Positions 1 to 5,988 of a stretch of 6,184 bases of DNA are shown one piece after another. Made by a program: the position numbers and the translations under genes. The stretch lies in the NCBI GenBank assembly GCA_043789035.1, contig JAYWIG010000339.1:1-6184 (forward strand), written 5' to 3'. Under the pieces are notes generated by a model, which was given only the letters and a program-made list of their open reading frames with translations, was not told the DNA's origin and searched no databases. Source of the stretch: JAYWIG01 sp043789035 (GTDB lineage Bacteria > Pseudomonadota > Gammaproteobacteria > Burkholderiales > Burkholderiaceae_E). The first letter of the stretch is position 1; every line of letters begins with the position of its first letter.

Positions 1-1024
1 TGCGAATTCGAACGTCTTGCTGCTCTGCGCTTAAACCCTTGAAACCGTTATGAATGTCGGCATGAAAGCCGATGTCATGCTTGACTGCCAATCTCTTAAC
101 AAGCTCAGGGTGTTTCATCGCCAAACTCGTCAGCAAATAAAACGAGCCACGCAAGCCTCGGTCATCAAATATCTTTTCCAATACTGCGGCGTTTTCAAAT
201 TTATCCTCTGTATCCATCTCGACAAAAAATGCTGTTTGAAACGGGGCGGGCCAGGATGCAAGAGTCACCGTTGGTTGCCGATGTAACCATGCAAGCAAAT
301 CTTTAAGTACCTTATCCATATCACTTTGAGCGCCAGCCCAACTCCCTTCAGGCGCACCGATCCAGATGCGTCGAGCTCCTTTTATCTCACTGGCAGTAAT
401 GGCCGAAGTCGAGGCAAAAGGTGTGTGGGTTGACCGCGTCCAATCGCCATAGCGTGCGATTGAATACTTACCCTTTGCACGCAGCAAAGGTTCGGCAGTT
501 TTGAGCAAGTACATCCGTTTACCAGCAGGCAGTTGCGATGTGGCTAGGTTCTCCCCATAGGGTAGCAAGAATCTTTCCTCACTTGTCTGCCTTATATCTG
601 CAACGATATCAATATCAAACATGCGCTTGAGCCACTGATAACCCAACCATTCGCCCTTTACGTCTCGCCCGCCACTGGCCCACGTTGCGAGTAGCGCTCC
701 CCCTTTAGCAACGAAACTGTCAATCGCAGTCTTTTCTACTTCCGTCATCAACATAACGCTTGGCAACACCAAAACATCATCTGGTTTTAATGCCTTAATT
801 TTTGATTGATCCACCTCTTTCAGGGCTAAGTTTTCTCGAGTCGCAAAACCCCGCCAAGCATCCAGCACTTTGGCGTAATCACCATTGGCATTCTGGAAGT
901 ACTTCTGTGTTGCCTCAGACCGATATAAATAGGTTTGACCAGCGAAGGCATAGGAGGTGATACCGATCAGCAAGACAATCGCGACAACACAATCGCGAAG
1001 AAACGAAGTGTGAATGATCCGCAT
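1..1024 (-). CDS. Periplasmic polysaccharide deacetylase (NodB-type), C-terminus cut off by window edge
   Basis: An open frame of 341 codons runs from an ATG at 1024 off the left edge without a stop. Residues 1-28 form a signal peptide: a basic start, the hydrophobic stretch VVAIVLLIGI, and a likely cleavage after AFA. No lipobox cysteine follows, so the product should be periplasmic. Residues ~30-250 look like an alpha/beta domain, with a glutamine-amidotransferase-like pattern around VLVLPSVMLM and GGALLATWASGG; no specific function is assigned. A NodB-like deacetylase domain starts near residue 262: FFVEMDTED supplies candidate acidic residues D271 and D274, and GFHADIH supplies the metal-binding H321-x3-H325 pair. 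The family removes N-acetyl groups from polysaccharides. The gene starts 10 bases after the small membrane protein gene, with a weak ribosome site, as the last visible gene of the operon. It probably acts on the polymer made by the upstream glycosyltransferase, as PgaB does for poly-GlcNAc (inference). Further catalytic motifs lie outside the window. Confidence 0.82.
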   Translation of the reverse strand, partial: MRIIHTSFLRDCVVAIVLLIGITSYAFAGQTYLYRSEATQKYFQNANGDYAKVLDAWRGFATRENLALKEVDQSKIKALKPDDVLVLPSVMLMTEVEKTAIDSFVAKGGALLATWASGGRDVKGEWLGYQWLKRMFDIDIVADIRQTSEERFLLPYGENLATSQLPAGKRMYLLKTAEPLLRAKGKYSIARYGDWTRSTHTPFASTSAITASEIKGARRIWIGAPEGSWAGAQSDMDKVLKDLLAWLHRQPTVTLASWPAPFQTAFFVEMDTEDKFENAAVLEKIFDDRGLRGSFYLLTSLAMKHPELVKRLAVKHDIGFHADIHNGFKGLSAEQQDVRIR

Positions 1025-1034
1025 ACGTCTGCAC

Positions 1035-1298
1035 TTACGCTCGGGGTAACTTAGAACGTTCTTGGCGCTTTGCATTTTTAGACGTAGCCACTTTGGGGAT
1101 CGGTGCTTCAGGCTGCATATACTGCTGCAAAAGCTCAGGCTCTACCACCGTTGTTGCCTTCAGCGCTTGGGCAGCATGAGTCTTTGGTTTGCGCTTGGCT
1201 TTAAGTTTAAAAGCAAAGTACGCGGCTACAGAGAAAAGCAAGGTACTAATGCTCAAAAAAAGCAATAAATTCGCTAAAAAACCAAGAATACTTTTCAC
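1035..1298 (-). CDS. Small single-span inner-membrane protein of the polysaccharide operon
   Basis: This 87-residue protein belongs to no family I recognise. It starts at a GTG that follows the glycosyltransferase TGA stop with no gap. An AGAGAAG ribosome site lies four bases before the GTG, inside the upstream gene (1303-1309). Residues ~4-30 form one hydrophobic span (ILGFLANLLLFLSISTLLF and onward), followed directly by KLKAKRKPK. By the positive-inside rule this puts the tail in the cytoplasm. The tail has a proline/glutamine-rich middle (ELLQQYMQPEAPIP) and a strongly basic end (KNAKRQERSKLPRA). Position and size suggest a partner of the glycosyltransferase, like PgaD, although PgaD has two spans. 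The layout, a short single-span protein with a basic cytoplasmic tail beside a BcsE homologue, also fits BcsF, which recruits BcsE to the membrane in enterobacteria. Both ideas are inference; the coding call itself is strong because of the tight packing. Confidence 0.72.
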   Translation of the reverse strand: MKSILGFLANLLLFLSISTLLFSVAAYFAFKLKAKRKPKTHAAQALKATTVVEPELLQQYMQPEAPIPKVATSKNAKRQERSKLPRA

Positions 1299-2684
1299 TC
1301 AACTTCTCTTTGAAGACGTGCTACCTAGGCGTTGTAGCTTATCCCAGCCCATGGCAACCCCTGAAAATTCATCAATTGCAGACAATAGTTTAGTAACGTC
1401 TAAAAATAAGGAGTAAAAGATTCGGATAAATGGGGCCGACCAAAGCAACGAATGGCGCTCTCGCTCAGAAATCACGCAATAGGCGGCCGTTGCGCAATCA
1501 AACACAATTAACTGAAACCACCAAAGCATAATAAATTCATGTACTCCGGAAGCCAATCCGCCTACAACAAACGTTATGTGGCCTAGTACGTTGAGGGCGG
1601 GCCACAGAAACGTGTCCATAACCAAAAACCACATCGCGAAAAACTGCATTGGCCCTTTTATCGGAGCCGTGAGCGCCCAGCGGCGCTTTTTAATCACTTG
1701 CACCCAACCTCTAGTCCACCGATAGCGCTGCTTTAACAGATCATTGACTGTTTCAGGCACTTCTGTGCTTACCAAAGCTGTAGACTCATAACTAACATGC
1801 CAACCTGCGGCTAAGATCTTGAGCGAGATATCAAAGTCTTCTGCGAAAGTATCTAAATCATAGCCCCCTACTCCGGCTATGGCAGATTTTCGAAAAACGC
1901 CTAGCGGTCCGGGCACAACAGTTACAACCCCTGCCAAGTTTTGCGCACGCTTTGGCAAGGCATTTCCGGCTATGTACTCAAGCGCCTGCAATCGAGCCAG
2001 CAATTTAGATCGATTCAATACACGCACACAGCCAGAAACGGCTCCTACTCGATCATCCCGAAAATGCAGCACTGCCGGTTTAAGCGCGTTACGATGCACT
2101 AGGCTATCGCCGTCAACACAGACTACGATTTCTCCAGCGGCAGCTGAAACGCCAAAATTAAGGGCGTCGGCTTTACCACCATTACTCTGAGTTAACACCC
2201 TAATAGCGATTTTGGAGTTACGGCTAACATCTAGCGCAAGGCGATAGGTTTGATCACTCGACCCGTCATCGACAACGATGATCTCGTAGTTAGCGTAATC
2301 AAGTTTTAGCAATGCCTTCAGAGATGCCTTAATGGAAATGCCTTCGTTATAAACCGGCACAATAATGCTCACCATCGGCCAAATATAATCATGCGCAGGA
2401 GGGTCATTTTCGGCAGGTGTACCTCGCCAAATATCAAGAAAGGACAATGCAATTTGGGTACAGTAACGAAGTGATGAGAGTAGCAAAAACACCAGAAGTA
2501 GAACAGAGAAAAAAATGAAGGTAGAGGCACGATTAGGATCCTCAAACCCTTGCAACCATACTTGTGACCCGTAGTAAGCTAGGACGCTTATGACCAGCAT
2601 AGACACAGCAACAAAAACGGCCGCTCCGGCACCACTTATCAGCGAACTAGATTGCGAACGAGATACTTTTACAGGTTTAGCCAT
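1299..2684 (-). CDS. Processive family 2 glycosyltransferase, PgaC/hyaluronan-synthase-like exopolysaccharide synthase
   Basis: This 461-residue integral membrane enzyme is close in length to PgaC. Two N-terminal spans (~17-38 and ~54-72) precede a GT-A catalytic domain from ~103. The domain has the nucleotide-binding VDDGSSD (D139, D140), the DGD metal motif (D191, D193), the AED catalytic-base motif (E282, D283) and the QxxRW signature of processive synthases (Q319, R322, W323). Two or three more spans follow at ~346-375, ~384-405 and ~413-432. Enzymes of this type add sugars from a nucleotide-sugar donor and extrude the chain through their own membrane channel. The donor cannot be read from sequence; the neighbouring deacetylase favours UDP-GlcNAc and a poly-GlcNAc-like product (inference). 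There is no PilZ domain, so c-di-GMP control, if present, would come from a partner. The ATG lies 12 bases after a tandem TGATGA stop, without a clear Shine-Dalgarno. A cellulose- or hyaluronan-like product remains possible. Confidence 0.9.
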   Translation of the reverse strand: MAKPVKVSRSQSSSLISGAGAAVFVAVSMLVISVLAYYGSQVWLQGFEDPNRASTFIFFSVLLLVFLLLSSLRYCTQIALSFLDIWRGTPAENDPPAHDYIWPMVSIIVPVYNEGISIKASLKALLKLDYANYEIIVVDDGSSDQTYRLALDVSRNSKIAIRVLTQSNGGKADALNFGVSAAAGEIVVCVDGDSLVHRNALKPAVLHFRDDRVGAVSGCVRVLNRSKLLARLQALEYIAGNALPKRAQNLAGVVTVVPGPLGVFRKSAIAGVGGYDLDTFAEDFDISLKILAAGWHVSYESTALVSTEVPETVNDLLKQRYRWTRGWVQVIKKRRWALTAPIKGPMQFFAMWFLVMDTFLWPALNVLGHITFVVGGLASGVHEFIMLWWFQLIVFDCATAAYCVISERERHSLLWSAPFIRIFYSLFLDVTKLLSAIDEFSGVAMGWDKLQRLGSTSSKRS

Positions 2685-2696
2685 AGAGTCTATTCA

Positions 2697-4016
2697 TCAC
2701 CAAAGCTGATTCACAGTAAAACTCAGGTAGTTATAGCGATAGGCGCCAATCCTAGGCGCATCAATTGCGAATAATTCCATACCGATAGAGGTATCTCTGG
2801 TGATCCAGATTTTTCCATTTGCAGCAAAGCTATAACCGCCCTTTGTTAGGGTCGTTAGACCAAAGCTCTTGCTAGCAGTTATTGTAAATTCGCCATCTTC
2901 AAAGTACCAGCTACGTTTCAACCCGTAGATGCTTGTAAGATTATTTTTCGGGCTCCAATATCGAGGATCAACACGGTCTGCGCTACGGTAAGCATAGGCT
3001 TTGTACCACTGCACCCCCATCGGTAAAGGTTGCCAAATCGGGTTGATCGACACTTCGGTGTCCAGAACTCGATTGCCGTCTGAAACTGCGTAGCTATCTA
3101 GACGCGCTTTCATTAACAACCATTCGGAATTAAAGTTTCCCGACATGCCAATTTGATTCGCGGTCAGCCCCGCTTGCAGCGAAGCAACACTAAAGGTTTG
3201 CCGTCCCCAATTGACGTGGCCAGCTCGCATACTAAATGCGTCGCCCAAAAAATCGGCATGGGCTTTGGCAAACACTCGCGTTCGAATATCGTTCTGTGCT
3301 GAGAGCTCTAATCGCGCGCCTGTACTATTACCCCAATTCGATGCGGCACGCTGGCCTGTACCCATCGGAGATAAATTGATCGATAGCGACAATTCTTTAT
3401 GGCGCATATTGATGTTGCCCAAAGTATCCGTGCCACTGAGGACACCTAGCTCCAACTTCAGCTGCCTACCAAGCACGGTTGTTTGTGGCCAAAATCGCTG
3501 ACTCGCTGAGAGCTCAACTCTGGTTAAATTATTACTATCCGCTGCTCTACCCAGCTTCACACTGGTCAGGGGCCGTATTTCACGTTGTGTCTGCTTCAAA
3601 CCCTCTACCACATCCGCATTCTGAGGGTCCTGTTTTGCGGCCTCTTGAAGTATGGGCAGAGCCACTTGGGGAGCACCTCGCCAACGCAACATATTTGACA
3701 GCCCCACCCTTGCTCTAGCTTCGAAGTTCTTATCGTGCAAAAGACGTTCGTACTGCTCGATAGCAGCGTCATAACGCCCAGTCCAAGCCAAGGAATTGGC
3801 TAACTGCAACCGCAGTTCGTTATCGTAAGGGCTAAGGCTTATGGCTTTTGCGCCAGGTATCAAGGCAGCTCTATAACTACCGGTTTGGTAAAGCGCTTGA
3901 AACTCCTCCAGCGGCGTTGGCTGAGCAAAGCTATTGACGCTAAAAAGTAGTGTTGCAAGCCCTAGCGCAACCGCAAATGCCAACATCCCGCGAAGCCGAC
4001 AAATCAACAAACTCAT
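2697..4016 (-). CDS. TPR and outer-membrane beta-barrel protein, probable polysaccharide export porin (YaiO/PgaA-like)
   Basis: The product has 439 residues. The frame is open further upstream, to 4175, but the ATG at 4016 is chosen. It begins a clear signal peptide (residues 1-31, basic Arg7 and Arg9, core LAFAVALGLATLLF, cleavage after SFA), and it overlaps the upstream stop as ATGA, typical of coupled translation. Residues ~35-67, ~68-100 and ~101-133 are TPR-like helix pairs, for example LANSLAWTGRYDAAIEQYER. From ~150 to the end the sequence alternates polar and hydrophobic residues in short strands rich in aromatics, and it finishes in YNYLSFTVNQLW with a terminal Trp, the usual barrel-assembly signal. 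PgaA and BcsC have the same order: periplasmic TPRs that hold the polymer or its modifying enzyme, then an outer-membrane pore. This version is much smaller, with few TPR units. Its place between the regulator and the synthase supports an export role. A YaiO-like barrel without transport function is the alternative. Confidence 0.83.
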   Translation of the reverse strand: MSLLICRLRGMLAFAVALGLATLLFSVNSFAQPTPLEEFQALYQTGSYRAALIPGAKAISLSPYDNELRLQLANSLAWTGRYDAAIEQYERLLHDKNFEARARVGLSNMLRWRGAPQVALPILQEAAKQDPQNADVVEGLKQTQREIRPLTSVKLGRAADSNNLTRVELSASQRFWPQTTVLGRQLKLELGVLSGTDTLGNINMRHKELSLSINLSPMGTGQRAASNWGNSTGARLELSAQNDIRTRVFAKAHADFLGDAFSMRAGHVNWGRQTFSVASLQAGLTANQIGMSGNFNSEWLLMKARLDSYAVSDGNRVLDTEVSINPIWQPLPMGVQWYKAYAYRSADRVDPRYWSPKNNLTSIYGLKRSWYFEDGEFTITASKSFGLTTLTKGGYSFAANGKIWITRDTSIGMELFAIDAPRIGAYRYNYLSFTVNQLW

Positions 4017-5605
4017 GCAGAACCGGGTGTTGTTCCAGTTAGACCGTTGATGCGAAAAGGAATAACTTGCCCAACTCCGTCTATCGAAGAGCTTTGCTTT
4101 TCGGCAGGGTCTATTTCTGGCCCAATACGCGACAGCGCCGCCAGAATATCTCGGTTTCCAGAGATCCGCTGCCAACCAAGCAGCAGACTCTCGAAACGGG
4201 CACCTAAAATTCGTGACAAAACCATTTCGGCATTTTCAGGTGGGCAACCAAACAAAAACACCTCAAGGGCCGCATCTACATCACAAAACACAGCATCCCG
4301 AGCGCTTCGGCGCAAGGCCGACGCGGCGGCTTTAGCAGCTTGTGGGGTAACCGTACTAAAACTAATGAGCGTATGGGGAATTTCGAAATCAGCACTAATA
4401 TTTAGCAAAGTTTCAACGCGTCGCCGAAACTCAGTCACTGAGATCGCCCCTTTATTTGGTTCTGAGCGCGCATCTTCGAGTACTGCGCTCACATCACTTT
4501 CAAATGAGCGCGCGAAAGTAGAACCTTTCAACGATTCAGCCATCATCCGGCCACTGGAGCCACCTACTTCGGCAGGTATCACCATACTCACGCCAAGGCG
4601 AAGCAAAGCAACGGTCTGGGCTAACCTCAAGCGTGCGCCACACTCACGAATCACAATGCGCATTTGTGGCCTGGCCAATGCGCGCAAGGCAGCAACGGCC
4701 TGAGCAAGCTCTTTTAAGTTCTGCACCTTATCAAAATGGAGAACCACCGTGCCTCCCTGCGAATTGCGCATTAGATCGATCACATCCATGTAGTTTTCAG
4801 CAACTCGCCAATTGGTACTTGCTGCGCCAAAATCTTCAGCAGCCTTGCGTGACACCAGATTCGTTTCCCTAGAAGGATCAACCGATATCCTTCCGGCAGT
4901 GACCGTTGGTCTTGCTTCAATTTGGCCATTATCAGCAAACTGCAAAGCATAACTTGAACGAGGAACAGCCCCCTGCGCTCCAAACCAGTGGCGAACATCA
5001 AGTACAGTTTCATCATCAACGGCTTTGACGATGGCAAATCCGCCAAAATTTTCTGATACTGAACGCAACGTCACATAATCGCGAGGCGCGTTTGCAGAGG
5101 GCACGAAGGCAGCCAAAATCGTATGTTCATGGGCTTCTGCCCATTGCGAATAGAGATTCGCCGCGTCAACAGCCGCAGTGGGATCAGCGAGGCAAAATGA
5201 ACTATCGGCGTTATCAAACACCACGAGTGAGCGCTGTGGCAGATTAAAAAAACCTAGCTCATCGATTAATCGCCCAACCCCAGTTTTAAAGAGGTCTTTC
5301 GACGTAGTTTGCTTCTGACGAAAAATTTTCAATTGCCCAATGCGCAGGTAAGCGCTCAAATCGACACCGGCTAATGATCCTTTCTTGAGCAACGAAGCTG
5401 GATCGAATGGGCTCAGCAGAACACACGGCAATCCAGCTTCAAGTGACTGTAATACAGTGCGAGTAATCAACGGTATACGAACCGCTTGCTGATCAACAGC
5501 CACTGCATAAACCATGCCTCTGGCCATAATCGACAAGCGCAATGGAAGCTTGCTAATTCCGAGTCTGGCGTGTAAAACGGGACCAGCCGTTAAAGAATCA
5601 TTCAT
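4013..5605 (-). CDS. bcsE: BcsE-like GIL-domain regulator of exopolysaccharide synthesis
   Basis: The length of 530 residues matches enterobacterial BcsE (about 523), and similarity recalled from memory runs along the whole protein. The N-terminal part (~15-210) matches the degenerate NTPase-like domain, with a Walker-B-like strand SLVVFDNAD at 126-134 but no Walker A loop. Residues ~285-365 match the receiver-like part, including IVIREC (R320) and LLRLGVSMVIPAEV. Residues ~385-490 match the degenerate GGDEF-like half of the GIL domain. BcsE is a soluble cytoplasmic c-di-GMP receptor that is brought to the membrane synthase and boosts cellulose output. The Arg corresponding to R320 is kept here, but the RxGD ligand motif is not intact: the equivalent stretch is RRSARD (432-437). 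The ATG overlaps the lipoprotein stop by one base (TGATG). No bcsA, bcsB or bcsG is visible, so the partner is more likely the adjacent PgaC-like synthase. Homology is confident; ligand and partner are inferred. Confidence 0.82.
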   Translation of the reverse strand: MNDSLTAGPVLHARLGISKLPLRLSIMARGMVYAVAVDQQAVRIPLITRTVLQSLEAGLPCVLLSPFDPASLLKKGSLAGVDLSAYLRIGQLKIFRQKQTTSKDLFKTGVGRLIDELGFFNLPQRSLVVFDNADSSFCLADPTAAVDAANLYSQWAEAHEHTILAAFVPSANAPRDYVTLRSVSENFGGFAIVKAVDDETVLDVRHWFGAQGAVPRSSYALQFADNGQIEARPTVTAGRISVDPSRETNLVSRKAAEDFGAASTNWRVAENYMDVIDLMRNSQGGTVVLHFDKVQNLKELAQAVAALRALARPQMRIVIRECGARLRLAQTVALLRLGVSMVIPAEVGGSSGRMMAESLKGSTFARSFESDVSAVLEDARSEPNKGAISVTEFRRRVETLLNISADFEIPHTLISFSTVTPQAAKAAASALRRSARDAVFCDVDAALEVFLFGCPPENAEMVLSRILGARFESLLLGWQRISGNRDILAALSRIGPEIDPAEKQSSSIDGVGQVIPFRINGLTGTTPGSA

Positions 5606-5958
5606 CAGCGCGGGCTTTCGAAGAATACATAATTAGTGGCGTAATCGCTAATTTCGAAGTAGACTTTCTTCTCCTCAGGGTCGGCAATACCGTTTAAATT
5701 TTCATCCAAAATGCCGTACCCAAACCGATAAGGCCTTGGTTTGTTGTCGTCCGTGCCCATCGCTGTGCTTAGCTTATCTATTTTTAAAAAGCGTCGCACG
5801 ACCTTTTCACCACCATAAATTTCAAGCACTCCATTGGTGCCCGTCCAATTTTGTATCTCTCGACCGATCTTATTTTGGGTTTCTTGGGTGCAACCGGTGG
5901 TGAAAAACACCAGAATTACCGACACACTTAACCACAGCATCTTAAAATAGCTCTTCAA
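5605..5958 (-). CDS. Small lipoprotein with calcium-loop-like motif, first gene of the operon
   Basis: This 117-residue protein is not a family I recognise by name. It begins at a TTG at 5958. A strong AGAGGAA ribosome site lies five bases upstream, and this start adds a lysine-containing n-region before the hydrophobic core. The ATG at 5940 (residue 7) is the alternative but has a poorer site. Residues 7-22 form the signal core and C23 sits in TTGC, a slightly atypical lipobox (Thr rather than Leu at -3), so lipidation is likely but not certain. The mature part is about 95 residues. It carries DENLNGIADPEE at 85-96, which fits the D-x-N-x-N-G-x-x-D-x-x-E spacing of EF-hand or thrombospondin-type-3 calcium loops. 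Its position, translationally coupled to the bcsE-like gene, suggests a periplasmic accessory role in polymer export. It shows no catalytic motif. Confidence 0.8.
   Translation of the reverse strand: MKSYFKMLWLSVSVILVFFTTGCTQETQNKIGREIQNWTGTNGVLEIYGGEKVVRRFLKIDKLSTAMGTDDNKPRPYRFGYGILDENLNGIADPEEKKVYFEISDYATNYVFFESPR
5919..5948 (+). promoter_or_regulatory. Weak candidate promoter for pepN, inside the lipoprotein gene
   Basis: CCGACA (5919-5924, four of six -35 matches), an 18-base spacer and TAAAAT (5943-5948, five of six -10 matches) would start transcription near 5955, about 34 bases before the pepN ATG. It lies within the signal-peptide codons of the lipoprotein gene. The -35 match is poor and A/T-rich sequence makes chance -10 matches common, so this is tentative. 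Confidence 0.22.
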
Positions 5959-5963
5959 AAGTG

Positions 5964-5970
5964 TTCCTCT
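5964..5970 (-). promoter_or_regulatory. Shine-Dalgarno that fixes the TTG start of the lipoprotein
   Basis: On the minus strand AGAGGAA is followed by CACTT and then TTG at 5958. This is the clearest ribosome binding site in the window and decides between the TTG at 5958 and the ATG at 5940. The other operon starts mostly lack a good site and seem to rely on coupling. Confidence 0.6.
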
Positions 5971-5988
5971 TTATTTTCGAAACTCAAT

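Larger units (their letters stand above)
1..5958 (-). other. Exopolysaccharide operon, at least six genes, left end open
   Basis: All six genes point the same way. In order of transcription the junctions are TGATG (1-base overlap at 5605), ATGA (4-base overlap at 4013-4016), 12 bases (2685-2696), 0 bases (TGA followed by GTG at 1301-1296) and 10 bases (1025-1034). There is no room for a terminator or internal intergenic promoter. The order is lipoprotein, BcsE-like regulator, TPR/barrel porin, glycosyltransferase, small membrane protein, deacetylase. More genes may follow beyond base 1. Confidence 0.85.

Noticed and set aside
50..286. A 78-codon plus-strand open frame
   Set aside because: It is antisense to the deacetylase, whose signal peptide and NodB motifs show that the minus strand is coding.
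1062..1416. Overlapping short plus-strand open frames of 68 and 75 codons
   Set aside because: They lie antisense to the small membrane protein and the end of the synthase and show no family signal or ribosome site.
1879..2190. A 103-codon plus-strand open frame
   Set aside because: It is antisense to the catalytic core of the glycosyltransferase, where the DGD and AED motifs confirm the minus strand.
3211..3718. Two plus-strand open frames of 96 and 79 codons
   Set aside because: Both are antisense to the barrel region of the TPR porin and have no supporting features.
4017..4175. A 53-residue N-terminal extension of the TPR/barrel protein, open upstream to 4175
   Set aside because: It overlaps the 3' end of the BcsE-like gene by about 160 bases. 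It would bury the signal peptide inside the protein and ignores the ATGA-coupled ATG at 4016.
4047..4703. A 218-codon plus-strand open frame
   Set aside because: It is antisense to the BcsE-like gene, shows no recognisable motif, is Arg/Ser/Ala-rich like a shadow frame, and has no neighbours on its strand.
4780..5046. An 88-codon minus-strand open frame in another frame of the BcsE-like gene
   Set aside because: It is entirely inside a well-supported gene on the same strand, and its sequence resembles no known family.
4013..5605. Reading the BcsE-like gene as proof of a cellulose operon
   Set aside because: No cellulose synthase catalytic/PilZ protein, BcsB or BcsC-sized porin is in the window. 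The synthase here has PgaC/HAS-like size and topology and sits beside a deacetylase, which cellulose does not need.
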